DNA from: Mesorhizobium jarvisii
Lineage (GTDB): Bacteria > Pseudomonadota > Alphaproteobacteria > Rhizobiales > Rhizobiaceae
Assembly (NCBI RefSeq): GCF_003601985.1
Contig: NZ_QZXA01000001.1
Coordinates: 558,001-622,000, forward strand
Reading direction: 5' to 3'
Length of the DNA stretch: 64,000 nucleotides
Of the stretch, positions 33,007-41,837 are shown one piece after another. Every line of letters begins with the position of its first letter. Within the stretch, counting starts at the first letter, position 1. A program made the translations under genes and the position numbers. A model generated the notes under the pieces. That model saw nothing but the letters and a program-made list of their open reading frames with translations, searched no databases and was not told the DNA's origin.

Positions 33007-34286
33007 GGCTGTCCCAGGGGATTGTCGAAGTCGGTGACGAAACGAAGAAGCAGGCGGATCGCCTGATCGAGATCGGCGATCTCCATCGCTTCATGCGGGT
33101 TGTGGCTGCCGTTCTCATTGCGCACGAAGATCATGGCGGTCGCAATGTCGGCGCCGGCAAAGGTGGCCGCGTCATGCCCCGCCCCGCTCGGCACATGCGG
33201 CGACCGGATCTGCAGCTCTGTGGCAGCGCGGTCCAACCTCGTAATCAGCGCCCGCGACATGGTCGCCGGCTCCCAGGTGAAGCGTGGCCCGGCCTCGAAG
33301 CTGACACCACGCTTCGTGCTGACTTCGGCGAAGATCGCGTGCAGCCTCGCCGCGATCCGTTCCAGGACAGCGGCCTCGGCGCTGCGCACATCGAGCGTGA
33401 AGCGAAGCTCGCCCAGGACGCGGCTGCCGCCATGCTGGCTCGGATCGGATTCCACCCGGCCGAAGGTGATGGTGGCTTCGTGGCCTTCGCGCTCGAGCGC
33501 GTCCCATTCCGCTTCAAGGCCGGCGACCAGATCGGCAAAGCCAAGCACACTGTCATGCCGGGCAAAGCGCGGCTCGGCGCCGGAATGGCCATAGGCGCCG
33601 AAGCATTTTGCCTCGACATAGCGGAAGCCGCCGGCAATGCCGGTGACGATACCGACCGGCGCGCCGGACGCGACAAGGCGCGGTCCCTGCTCGATATGCA
33701 CTTCGATGAAAGCCGCGATCCGGCCGGCATCGATGCTAGGCACGCCGCGCCGCACGGCATCGGGGTCGAAACCCTCTTCCAACATGTGCTCGGCCAGCGT
33801 GCGTCCGCTGTCCGACCGCTTTGCGTCTAGCGCGGCCGGCTGCAGCAGGCCAAGTGCGGCCTGGCTGCCGGGATAGGACAGGGGAAACCAGACAGCCTCT
33901 TCGGCGCGGGTCGCCAGCACGATCAGGTCGCGCGGCAACTGGATGCCTCGCCCAACCAGTTCGGCCATCACCGCCAGCCCCGCCACGACACCAGCGGCGC
34001 CGTCGAAATTGCCGCCATGCGGCACACTGTCGAGATGCGAGCCGATGACAATCGCCGGCAAATCCGGATTGCGGCCCTTCAGCGTTAGATAGAGATTACC
34101 GGCGGGATCGACACGCGCCGTGGCACCGAGCTTTTCCGCTTCGTCGCGCACGAGACCATGCGCAAAACGCTCGCCGGCTCCGTAGGCGACGCGCGTGATC
34201 CCTGGCGCGTCAGTGGTGGCCTGCGCCAGCCTCTCCAGCAGATGCCCGGCCAACGTGCCGCCGGCTGTGAGGGCGGCGTTGCTCAT
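33003..34286 (-). CDS. M20 family N-carbamoyl-L-amino-acid hydrolase/allantoate-type amidohydrolase
   Basis: A 427-residue dinuclear-metal amidohydrolase of the hydantoinase/carbamoylase (M20/HyuC, AllC) group. His84 in IGSHLDSV, Asp95 in GGNFDGAAGV, Glu129-Glu130 in TRAEEAVWFP, EVHIEQGP, and the C-terminal His in SHNPHEAM supply the metal and catalytic residues. SGAGHDA is the usual substrate-binding stretch. The EEAVWF in place of the common EEGxRF is a small departure. It overlaps both neighbours by 4 bases, so it is translationally coupled. Confidence 0.9.
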   Translation of the reverse strand: MSNAALTAGGTLAGHLLERLAQATTDAPGITRVAYGAGERFAHGLVRDEAEKLGATARVDPAGNLYLTLKGRNPDLPAIVIGSHLDSVPHGGNFDGAAGVVAGLAVMAELVGRGIQLPRDLIVLATRAEEAVWFPLSYPGSQAALGLLQPAALDAKRSDSGRTLAEHMLEEGFDPDAVRRGVPSIDAGRIAAFIEVHIEQGPRLVASGAPVGIVTGIAGGFRYVEAKCFGAYGHSGAEPRFARHDSVLGFADLVAGLEAEWDALEREGHEATITFGRVESDPSQHGGSRVLGELRFTLDVRSAEAAVLERIAARLHAIFAEVSTKRGVSFEAGPRFTWEPATMSRALITRLDRAATELQIRSPHVPSGAGHDAATFAGADIATAMIFVRNENGSHNPHEAMEIADLDQAIRLLLRFVTDFDNPLGQP

Positions 34287-35449
34287 GAAGCAACCTGCCT
34301 GGTTTGAGACTCGCCGCCGCGCAGCCGGTGTGGCGTGAGGTCGTCCAACGACACACCCTGCCTTGCGACCTCGTCTGGAAAGCCCTTGCCCGCGATCAGG
34401 CTGGCGCAGACGCGCGACAGCGCCGGCGAGGTCTTGATGCCGTAACCGCCCTGCCCGACCAGCCAGACGAAATCCGGGACCTCGTCATCCGGTCCGACCA
34501 CCGGCGAGCCATCGGCGACGAAGGTCCGCAAGCCCGCCCATGAGCGCGATACGCGCTGCACTTCGATCGTGGTGGCCCGTTCAAGACGCTCGGCGCCGAT
34601 CGCGACGTCGATGTCCTCCGCATAGGCATCCATCGGTGGAGAAAGCGTCGCATCGGCAGGCGAGACGAACAACTGCCCGGCATCAGGCTTGAAATAGAAT
34701 TCGGCGCCGACATCGTTGACCAGCGGCCACTCTGATATGTCGACACCCGCGGGTGCTGGAATGTTGAAGGCGGTGCGGCGCTTCGGTTGCAATCCGACCG
34801 GACGCACGCCCGCCATCAAAGCGATCTCGTCGCCCCAGGCACCGGCGGCATTGACGAGCGTTGGCGCAAGGAATGTTCCCGCCGGGGTTTCGACCCGCCA
34901 CTGGCCGCCTCGGCGGTCGATGGCGTTAACGCCGGCATTGGTGACGATGCGCGCGCCACGCGCGCGGGCGCCGCGCAGATAGCCTTGATGCAGGCCGTTG
35001 ACATCGATGTCCATCGAATGCGGCTCGATATAGGCGCCGGCGAGATAATCCGCGCGCAGCACCGGCACGCGCGCAATCGCCTCGGCCGGTGTCATGACGA
35101 CGATCGAGGGCACCAGCGCCTGCGCGGCCTCTAGATCCTGCGCCAAGAGGTCGAGCTGATCGGCGCGCGCCACGGTGATCATGCCGCGCTTGCCGAGCAG
35201 CGGATAATCGCTGAAGCCGGCTGGCGGCTCGCTCAGGAAAGCCCGGCTTGCCAGCACGATGCGGCGGATGATGCCGTTGCCGTAGTTCTCGGTAAAGCTC
35301 GCCGCCGAGCGGCCGGTGGTGTGGTAGCCGCAATGGCTTTCCCGCTCGAGCACGACCACCTTGGAAGTGCGGGAAATCTCGAAGGCGGCGCCTGCGCCGG
35401 CAATGCCGCCGCCAATGATGATGACTTCGGTTTCCTCGGCGGCACTCAT
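34283..35449 (-). CDS. FAD-dependent DAO-type oxidoreductase (D-amino-acid oxidase/glycine oxidase-like)
   Basis: A 388-residue DAO-family flavoprotein starting at ATG 35449. FAD motifs are VIIIGGGIAGAGAAFEIS and, near the C-terminus, VWLVGQGGYGIKTSPA. The substrate half contains HTTGRSAASFTENYGN and IEPHSMDIDVNGLHQGY. It would oxidise an amino or imino acid freed by the hydantoinase and carbamoylase encoded upstream, giving an imine that the RidA protein of the same operon can hydrolyse. No covalent-FAD His motif is obvious. It ends with an ATGA overlap with the M20 gene. Confidence 0.9.
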   Translation of the reverse strand: MSAAEETEVIIIGGGIAGAGAAFEISRTSKVVVLERESHCGYHTTGRSAASFTENYGNGIIRRIVLASRAFLSEPPAGFSDYPLLGKRGMITVARADQLDLLAQDLEAAQALVPSIVVMTPAEAIARVPVLRADYLAGAYIEPHSMDIDVNGLHQGYLRGARARGARIVTNAGVNAIDRRGGQWRVETPAGTFLAPTLVNAAGAWGDEIALMAGVRPVGLQPKRRTAFNIPAPAGVDISEWPLVNDVGAEFYFKPDAGQLFVSPADATLSPPMDAYAEDIDVAIGAERLERATTIEVQRVSRSWAGLRTFVADGSPVVGPDDEVPDFVWLVGQGGYGIKTSPALSRVCASLIAGKGFPDEVARQGVSLDDLTPHRLRGGESQTRQVAS

Positions 35450-35462
35450 ATCAGCCCATCCT

Positions 35463-36773
35463 TCAACACGATTGCACGGTCCTGCTTTTGCGCGGCGCGG
35501 CAGGAGGCTCACCCAGGCGACCGCGGTGAGCGCGGTCGCGGGCACCGCGACCCTCGGCTAGGTTCTCCGCCAGCGAATTCTGCAGGGCGCAATCTCCAAG
35601 TGCGAGGTCGGTGACAAACGGCACCGGCTTGCCGGCGATCGCCATGCCTTTCAGCCGCGCCCAGACAGCGCGCCGCTTGCGCACCTGGTGCGACTGCAAT
35701 TCGCTGATCTCGGCAATGCCGGTCTCGCGCTTGATCTCCAGCGCGCCGGTTTCGACGGCCGCGTCGAACAGTTCAAGGCCGCGCCTTGTGCGCACGATGA
35801 TGCCGTTGAGCGCCTCGTCCTCGACCGCCGGCCCACCATTCAGCCAAGCATCCGAAACGGCAATGTCCGCCACCTGGCCGATCGCGTCGGGACAGATCTT
35901 GCAGCGCGGCTGGATCATCCATTTGTCCTCGTCTTCCCACAGCTGCCGATAGCTAAGCTCGAAGGCGCGGCCGTCCCTGGTTTCGATCCGGTTGAGGCCG
36001 GGATTGCCGTGGCCGCGATGGCGGAACAGCGCGAGCTCGTCCTCGGCGAGGCCGAAACGCTGCAGCACCTGTTCCGATTTCGAAAGGTCCGATGCGCCGC
36101 CGCAGACGAAGGCCAAGGCATAGCGCATGTACTCGTCGACGCGCGGATCGAGCCGCGCCAGGTTGCGCACGGCGGTGATGTCGCAAGGCTTGGCAATCAG
36201 CGCGAAGGGTTCGCCGCGATCAAGGATATCGCCGAAATCCACCAGGGTCGCAGCCGGGCCATAGCGCGAGCCCGCGCCCTCGAGCATCGAAGCGGCATCG
36301 AAACTCAGCCGCGTTTCGCTGCGCATCGGCTGGGAATGTGACGCCGCGACATGCAGCACGAATTTGACACGCCCGGAGCTCAGCAGGAACTGGCCGAGCG
36401 CCGTCAGCACCCCGCCGCCGGAACCGATAAACCGCACGCTCGGATCTCCGGCGCGGCCGAGCACAAGCCTCTCGACCGGTCCCCAGACCGTGTCCATCAA
36501 CGTGGTTTCGCCTGATCGGGCTGGCGGCGGACCTGCGATGCGCGTTCCCGGACAGACGGCATTGATCCGCATCAGCGTCGGCCTGTCCAGCGCCTGTCTC
36601 GCCACCGGCCGCTCGCGGCCCTCCGGCGTCATCACCATTTCGATGGCATCGGGCGTGGCTATCGAACGGCAGAGGCCGCAGCCGATACAGAGTCCATTCT
36701 CGACGATCTCGCCGAGTGACAGCGGATGGGCCGCGCGCGGCATCGTGTCCTGATTGGCTTCGAGGAGGCCCAT
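35463..36773 (-). CDS. Coenzyme F420 hydrogenase/dehydrogenase beta-subunit-family Fe-S flavoprotein
   Basis: A 436-residue FrhB/FdhB-family protein. A ferredoxin-like CIGCGLC with Cys29, Cys32 and Cys35 plus Cys74-Pro is a [4Fe-4S] site. The FrhB N- and C-terminal domains follow (FIGSGGGVLTALGQFLLSSG, ALIAKPCDITAVRNLARLDP, CKICPDAIGQVADIAVSDAW). Start ATG 36773 (or GTG 36776), 12 bases after the carbamoylase stop. In bacteria without F420-dependent hydrogenases these proteins serve as electron carriers or flavin reductases. Its presence in a hydantoin-type operon is unusual, perhaps as electron acceptor for the DAO-type enzyme downstream. Confidence 0.85.
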   Translation of the reverse strand: MGLLEANQDTMPRAAHPLSLGEIVENGLCIGCGLCRSIATPDAIEMVMTPEGRERPVARQALDRPTLMRINAVCPGTRIAGPPPARSGETTLMDTVWGPVERLVLGRAGDPSVRFIGSGGGVLTALGQFLLSSGRVKFVLHVAASHSQPMRSETRLSFDAASMLEGAGSRYGPAATLVDFGDILDRGEPFALIAKPCDITAVRNLARLDPRVDEYMRYALAFVCGGASDLSKSEQVLQRFGLAEDELALFRHRGHGNPGLNRIETRDGRAFELSYRQLWEDEDKWMIQPRCKICPDAIGQVADIAVSDAWLNGGPAVEDEALNGIIVRTRRGLELFDAAVETGALEIKRETGIAEISELQSHQVRKRRAVWARLKGMAIAGKPVPFVTDLALGDCALQNSLAENLAEGRGARDRAHRGRLGEPPAAPRKSRTVQSC

Positions 36774-36784
36774 CACGCTCGATC

Positions 36785-37699
36785 TCAGACCGGTTCCGAA
36801 ATGCGCCGGTACTGGTCGGGGCGGCGATAGAGCGCGAAGTTGAAATTCACCTTCCGGCAGGTCTCGATCAGATCGAGATCGGCGCGATGGACGATTATCT
36901 CGTCGTCGAGCGACATCGCCTGCGCGGCGATCTCTCCGGTCGGCGCGATGATGCAGGATCCGCCGATCAGTGCCTGGCCGTCTTCGAGGCCAGCCTTGGC
37001 GGCCGCCGCCACCCACAGCGTGTTCTGGTAGGCGCCGGCCTGCATCGGCAGATGGTTGTGGAACATTCTCAGATGCGCCAGTCCCGGCGCTTCGTCGAGA
37101 AGCAGCGGCGTGTTGTAGCCGAGCAGCACGACCTCGGCGCCATTCAGGCACAGCATGCGGTAAGTCTCCGGCCAACGGCGGTCGTTGCAGATCGCCATGC
37201 CGACACGGACGCCGCGATAGTCGAAGACGGGAAAGCCGAGATTGCCGGGTTCGAAGTAGCGGCGTTCGAGATGGGTGGTGGTGCCTTGCTCCGGCTCGCT
37301 CGACCCCGGCACATGCATCTTGCGGTAGCGCCCGATGAAGCGCCCGTCCGGGCCGACAAGGTCCATCGTGTTGAAATGGCGCGTGTGGCCGTCTTCCCTG
37401 GCGATCTCGCAATAGCCGACCGCGAAGCCGACCTTGAGGCGCGCGGCGGCATCGTAGAGGCGCTGCGTTTCGGGGCCTGGCATCGACTGTTCGAAGAAGG
37501 CGTCGATCTCCGCCTGGTCGTCAATGCGCCAGCGCGGAAAAAAGGTGGTCAGCGCCATCTCGGGAAATACAGCAATCTCCGCACCTGCGACGGCGGCCTG
37601 TTCCAGCAGAAGGACAAGGCGATCGACTGTTTCGGCACGCGAGGCGCTGCGCTGTATGGGTCCGGTCTGGGCAACCGCAATAGTCAGGCATCGAGCCAT
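36785..37699 (-). CDS. N-carbamoyl-D-amino acid amidohydrolase (nitrilase superfamily)
   Basis: A 304-residue nitrilase-fold enzyme, the exact length of characterised D-carbamoylases. The catalytic triad is Glu47 (AVFPEMALTTFFPRW), Lys127 (GRYRKMHVPG) and Cys171 (GMAICNDRRWPE), matching the known positions. It converts N-carbamoyl-D-amino acids to D-amino acids, CO2 and ammonia. It overlaps the hydantoinase gene by 16 bases and comes directly after it, the classic hydantoinase-carbamoylase order. Confidence 0.92.
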   Translation of the reverse strand: MARCLTIAVAQTGPIQRSASRAETVDRLVLLLEQAAVAGAEIAVFPEMALTTFFPRWRIDDQAEIDAFFEQSMPGPETQRLYDAAARLKVGFAVGYCEIAREDGHTRHFNTMDLVGPDGRFIGRYRKMHVPGSSEPEQGTTTHLERRYFEPGNLGFPVFDYRGVRVGMAICNDRRWPETYRMLCLNGAEVVLLGYNTPLLLDEAPGLAHLRMFHNHLPMQAGAYQNTLWVAAAAKAGLEDGQALIGGSCIIAPTGEIAAQAMSLDDEIIVHRADLDLIETCRKVNFNFALYRRPDQYRRISEPV

Positions 37700-39114
37700 G
37701 GCGTCGTCTCCTCGACTGGTTTTCGCGAAAGAGCCGGATCGGCGGCGGTGCGCGCTACGAATTGTCCGAACCCCGGCCGCACCTGGAGCTTGCCGTCCAC
37801 GACCACCGGCACGCCGCGCACCAGCACGGTGGTCGGCTTGCCGGTTACGCTCCTGCCCTCGTAGGGCGTGAAGTCGACGCGCGAATGCAGCGCCTGATGC
37901 CCGAGCGTCCAGGTCGCGGTCGGATCCCACAGCGCCAGATCGGCATCGAGGCCGACCGCTATCCGCCCCTTGGCATGGGCCAGACCATAGATCGCGGCGG
38001 CATTGCGGGAGGTGAGATCGAGATAGCGGTCCAGCGTCAGCCGGCCGGTGAGCAGCCCTTCCGAGAAGAGCAACGGCAGACGAGTCTCGATGCCGGGAAT
38101 GCCGCTCAGCGTGGTGGTGAAGGCGGGCGTCTGCGATCTCGCGATCTTGTCGGCGAAGAAATAGGGCGAATGGTCGGAGGACCAGAGATCGATGCCGCCA
38201 TCGATCAGCGCCTGCCACAGATGCCGATGGCTGCGCGGCGAACGCGGCGGCGGCGAAAAGACAAAACGCGCCGCATCGATGGCCGGGCGGTCGAGGTCGG
38301 CTGCGCCGATGAACAGATATTGCGGGCAGGTCTCGGCGATAGCGCCGACGCCGCGCGTCCTCGCTCGCGCCACCTCCTCGGCCGACTGCCAGGACGAGAC
38401 GTGGACAATGGTCATGCGCGCGCCTGTCATCTCGGCGAAGGCCAGCGCACGATGCGTGGCCTCGCGCTCCATCGTCTCGCTGTGGGCAACGGCATGGTAG
38501 CGGATATCGGTGCGGCCGAGATCGATCAGCCGCTGGCGTGTGCGCCTTATCGCGGCATCGTTCTCGGCATGGACCATGACGATCCAGCCAAGCCTGTGGG
38601 CAGTATCGAGCACCCTGAAGAACAGGTCGTCGTCGACGGCAAAACCCTGATAGGTCATGAACAGCTTGATCGAGGCGATGCCGCGACCGGCAAGTTGCGA
38701 AAGCTGTTGCTCTACATCCGGGCCGGTGCCCATGGTCACCACGGCGTGCAGCCCGTAGTCGATCACCGCGCGGCCTGTGGCGCGATCGAGCGCTCGATCA
38801 ATGGCGCCGACAGTGCTCATCTCCGGCCCCGGCATTCCGAACGGGACGATGCATGTCGTGCCGCCGAAAGCCGCCGAGATGGTGCCGGACTCGAAATCGT
38901 CCGCATTGCCGGCCCCGCCCCAGACCGGCTGGTCGAGATGGCAATGGGCATCGATGCCGCCGGGCATGACCCAACGACCGCCGGCGCCGATCACGGATTT
39001 ACCGGCCAGGCTGGTGCCAATAGCGGCGATGCGGCCGTCGTCGACGGCGATCTCGCATTCGGCCCACCCGTCGTCGAGCGCAACGCGTCCGCCTTTGATC
39101 ACCAGCTCATGCAT
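37684..39114 (-). CDS. Dihydropyrimidinase/D-hydantoinase-type cyclic amidohydrolase
   Basis: A 476-residue amidohydrolase. His57 and His59 in DAHCHLDQP, the carboxylated Lys150 in SIKLFMTYQG (the canonical position), His183 in VMVHAEND, His239 in IVHVSS, and Asp in WSSDHSPYFF are all present, so a complete binuclear zinc centre is predicted. It opens cyclic ureides (5-substituted hydantoins, possibly N-methylhydantoin-like rings) to N-carbamoyl amino acids, which the next gene hydrolyses. ATG 39114 is preferred; an in-frame ATG at 39132 is possible. Confidence 0.92.
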   Translation of the reverse strand: MHELVIKGGRVALDDGWAECEIAVDDGRIAAIGTSLAGKSVIGAGGRWVMPGGIDAHCHLDQPVWGGAGNADDFESGTISAAFGGTTCIVPFGMPGPEMSTVGAIDRALDRATGRAVIDYGLHAVVTMGTGPDVEQQLSQLAGRGIASIKLFMTYQGFAVDDDLFFRVLDTAHRLGWIVMVHAENDAAIRRTRQRLIDLGRTDIRYHAVAHSETMEREATHRALAFAEMTGARMTIVHVSSWQSAEEVARARTRGVGAIAETCPQYLFIGAADLDRPAIDAARFVFSPPPRSPRSHRHLWQALIDGGIDLWSSDHSPYFFADKIARSQTPAFTTTLSGIPGIETRLPLLFSEGLLTGRLTLDRYLDLTSRNAAAIYGLAHAKGRIAVGLDADLALWDPTATWTLGHQALHSRVDFTPYEGRSVTGKPTTVLVRGVPVVVDGKLQVRPGFGQFVARTAADPALSRKPVEETTPWLDA

Positions 39115-39138
39115 TCGGTTTTCCCACCCCAAACGGCG

Positions 39139-39489
39139 TCAGCCGACCGCGGCCGTGACCATGATCTCGACGCGATACTGGTCGCCGGCAAGCCGCGCCT
39201 CCACCGTCGCGCGCACCGGCATGGCGCTGCGATCGATCCAGGCATCCCATGCAGCATTCATCATCTCGAAGTCGGCGATGTCGCGCAGCCAGATCTGGGC
39301 GCTGAGAAGTTTCGACTTGTCGCTGCCGGCCTTGGCCAGAAGGGTATCGATCTTGCCGAGGATCTGCCTGGTCTGTGCGGTGGTGTCGCCGGAAAGGTCG
39401 TCCGCCGTCAGGCCGGCGACATAGACGGTACCGTTATAGCGCAGCACCCGGCAGAAGCGTTGGCCATTCTCAAGGCGTTCAATCGTCAT
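39139..39489 (-). CDS. ridA: RidA/YjgF family enamine-imine deaminase
   Basis: A 116-residue RidA-fold protein; trimers of this family hydrolyse reactive imines and enamines from amino-acid oxidation. Typical segments are YNGTVYVAGLTADDLSGDTT, QTRQILGKIDTLLAKAGSDK, AQIWLRDIADFEMMNAAWDA and the active-site Arg region MPVRATVEARLAG. It is the first gene of the seven-gene operon. A GGAGACCAGGAG ribosome-binding region precedes the ATG. It would dispose of the imino product of the DAO-type enzyme at the other end of the operon. Confidence 0.92.
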   Translation of the reverse strand: MTIERLENGQRFCRVLRYNGTVYVAGLTADDLSGDTTAQTRQILGKIDTLLAKAGSDKSKLLSAQIWLRDIADFEMMNAAWDAWIDRSAMPVRATVEARLAGDQYRVEIMVTAAVG

Positions 39490-39524
39490 CTCCTGGTCTC
39501 CTCTCGATCTTCGGCAGGCGACCT

Positions 39525-39554
39525 ATCGTAGGGAGCGTGCAAAAGGACTGTAAA
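39525..39554 (-). promoter_or_regulatory. Putative promoter of the RidA-hydantoinase operon
   Basis: On the minus strand TTTACA is followed after 18 bases by TACGAT, a reasonable sigma-70 promoter ending 36 bases before the RidA start. The segment between the boxes (CTTTTGCACGCTCCC) resembles that of the family-5 binding-protein promoter at 19819-19848. Confidence 0.5.
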
Positions 39555-39594
39555 GGCTGTCGCACGGCACAACCCTGTTTTCCGCAACTGGGAT

Positions 39595-39630
39595 GGCCAA
39601 AAAAAATGACGCCATAGCCGTGTCAATCTT
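39595..39630 (-). promoter_or_regulatory. Shared 36-bp upstream element, copy 2 (candidate LysR site)
   Basis: Same element as 19888-19923: 30 of 36 identical without gaps, and 40 bases upstream of the -35 box compared with 39 there. The minus strand reads ATTGACACGGCTATGGCG, then a T tract and GGCC. Identity across a non-coding region 20 kb away is best explained by a common regulator. It also lies 164 bases before the divergent MFS gene, so it may act on both sides. Confidence 0.65.
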
Positions 39631-39793
39631 CGCTTGTGGCATGCATGGCGAGGTGTAGCTTCCCTCAGGGAGAGCAGCCGCCGGCCAGCGTGACTGCCAA
39701 GGGGAGCCGTCGCAATGCGTAAAAGTCCGGCGTCGGTCAGTGATCCTGCTTGCGATCTCCGGCGCCCGTCCTAGCCGGCCGACGGCTGCATTC

Positions 39794-41047
39794 ATGGGAT
39801 CGATCGCTCAATCCGCGATGCGCTTGTGGCGGAATGCCGAGCGCTCCCGCGCCACGCTGCCGATCATGGCAAGCGTCTGCCTCGCCTGTATCGGCAGCGC
39901 CATGCTTACGACCGCTGTCTCGTTCCACCTCGGCAAACCCGGCGTCGACCCCGACATCGTGCAGATCGTGCTGACCGCCTATCCGGTCGGCTTCCTGATC
40001 GGATGCCTGATGACGCGTCCATTGGTCGCCCGCTACGGCCATGAGCGGACCTTCCTGCTGATCCTGACGACAGCGCTGCTGTCGGCTCTGGGCTTCGTCT
40101 TCACCGACTTCATGCCGGGCTGGTTCTGCTTCCGGCTGCTCGGCGGCATGTCGATGGCGTCGATGTTTGTCGTCTGCGAGAGCTGGATCAATCTCTATGC
40201 CGAACAGCACAATCGCGGCGCGATGTTCTCGATCTACATGCTGACGACGGCGATTGCCGTGCTGCTCGGCCAGATCCTGGTCGCGCTGGTCGGTCCACAA
40301 TCTCCGCATCTGTTCCTGGTCGCGACCGCGACGGTCCTTCTGGCCTTCACGCCCAACTTCGCGGGGCTGCGCTGGCCGACGCTGCCTCCTGTGCCGGCCG
40401 AGCCGGCGCCCGCGCCCGGGGCGAAGACGGACAGGCGGCTCGGACCGCTGGCGCTTTTCAGGCTGGCGCCGGTGACGGTCGTCGCCATTTTCCAGGCTGG
40501 CATCACCAACATGAACATCTTCGTGCTGACGCCTCTCTACGGCACGCAGATCGGACTGTCGGCGGCGGCCACGGTTTGGCTGGTGACCACGATAAGCATC
40601 GCCGGCATGCTGGCGCAGACCCCGGTCGGCTGGCTGTCGGACCGGTTCGACCGCCGCCTGATGCTGCTGGCGCAAGGGCTGGTGTCGGTGACGGCCTGCG
40701 CCGCGATCGCATGGGTCGGCACCCTGTCGGTGCCGCTGCTTTTCGTGCTGTTCTTCCTCTATGGCGCCACGGCGCTGACGATCTATCCTGTGGCGATGGC
40801 CTTCGGCGCGTCTCAGCTTCATAGCCGGCACATGGTCGCCGCCTCCGGCACGCTGCTTCTGCTCTACTCGATCGGCAATGTGGCAACGCCGGGTGTCGCC
40901 GCGGGGTTGATGGCGCATCTTGGGCCTCCCGCCATGTTCCTGCTGCTCGGCGGCGGCGCTGCCCTGGTCACGCTCGCGGCCTGCTACAATCTTCTGCGCC
41001 GGCCGGTCACGGCACCGGTCATGCAAAGCGCCGAGGAACGGGTTTGA
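39794..41047 (+). CDS. MFS transporter
   Basis: A 417-residue inner-membrane protein with about 12 hydrophobic segments. The loop 2-3 region (TRPLVARYGHERTF) and the equivalent loop 8-9 region (WLSDRFDRRLMLLAQ) are the major-facilitator signatures. It resembles the YcaD-type subfamily. The start is taken at ATG 39794, though an ATG at 39818 is also possible. It is divergent from the RidA operon and first in a plus-strand run of six genes, so it may import the compound they use. Confidence 0.85.
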   Translation: MGSIAQSAMRLWRNAERSRATLPIMASVCLACIGSAMLTTAVSFHLGKPGVDPDIVQIVLTAYPVGFLIGCLMTRPLVARYGHERTFLLILTTALLSALGFVFTDFMPGWFCFRLLGGMSMASMFVVCESWINLYAEQHNRGAMFSIYMLTTAIAVLLGQILVALVGPQSPHLFLVATATVLLAFTPNFAGLRWPTLPPVPAEPAPAPGAKTDRRLGPLALFRLAPVTVVAIFQAGITNMNIFVLTPLYGTQIGLSAAATVWLVTTISIAGMLAQTPVGWLSDRFDRRLMLLAQGLVSVTACAAIAWVGTLSVPLLFVLFFLYGATALTIYPVAMAFGASQLHSRHMVAASGTLLLLYSIGNVATPGVAAGLMAHLGPPAMFLLLGGGAALVTLAACYNLLRRPVTAPVMQSAEERV

Positions 41048-41057
41048 GGTCGCCGCG

Positions 41058-41807
41058 ATGAACCGACTGCAAGGCAGCGTTGTCCTGATTGCGGGCGCCG
41101 CAAGCGGCATTGGCGCCGCCATTGCCCGACGCTGTGTTTCGGAAGGCGCCAGCGTCGTCTGTGCCGACCATGATCTTCTGCCGGCGACACAGCTTGCCGG
41201 TATACTTGGTCCTTCGGCTGCCGCCTGCCAATGTGACGTGACCGACATCGGTTCCGCCCGGGACGCCGTCGAATTCGCGAGACAAAAATTCGGCCGGCTC
41301 GACGGGTTGGTGCACAACGCTGCCGCGCCGTCGACGAACGCCACCGTCGTCGATCTCGACGAACAGTCCTGGCGCCGCGAGCTCGACGTCAGCCTGACCG
41401 GCGCGTTCCTGATAAGCAAGTACGCGGTGCCGTTGATGGCCGCGGGTGGCGGCGGGTCGGTGGTGTTCATCGGATCGCAGTTCGGACGGGTCGCGACGAC
41501 CAGGGCCGTCGCCTATTGCGCCGCCAAGGCGGGACTGATCCATCTTGCCAAGGCGATGGCGGTCGACCATGCGCCGGATAAGGTGCGCGTCAACAGCCTG
41601 TCGCCGGGCGCGGTGGCGACGACGCGCCTGTTGCGCAGATTTCCGGACTTCGAGGCGGCCAATGCAGGTCTCGGACCCGCGCATCTGCTCGGCCGCATCG
41701 CGGAGCCGGATGAGATCGCCGCGGCGGCTGCCTTCCTTTTGTCATCGGATGCATCCTTCGTCACCGGATCCGACATGCTCGTGGACGGCGGCTATGCGAC
41801 GCGCTGA
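41058..41807 (+). CDS. SDR family oxidoreductase
   Basis: A 249-residue classical short-chain dehydrogenase. It has the cofactor motif GAASGIGAAIA (TGxxxGxG type), NAA at residues 87-89, the catalytic Ser140, Tyr153 and Lys157 (FIGSQFG, AYCAAKAGL), and the C-terminal DGGY. Asp37 at the end of beta-2 favours NAD. It starts 11 bases after the MFS stop. The substrate is unknown. Confidence 0.9.
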   Translation: MNRLQGSVVLIAGAASGIGAAIARRCVSEGASVVCADHDLLPATQLAGILGPSAAACQCDVTDIGSARDAVEFARQKFGRLDGLVHNAAAPSTNATVVDLDEQSWRRELDVSLTGAFLISKYAVPLMAAGGGGSVVFIGSQFGRVATTRAVAYCAAKAGLIHLAKAMAVDHAPDKVRVNSLSPGAVATTRLLRRFPDFEAANAGLGPAHLLGRIAEPDEIAAAAAFLLSSDASFVTGSDMLVDGGYATR

Positions 41808-41837
41808 CCCTCATCGTTCAACCACCAAGGAGTTCGC

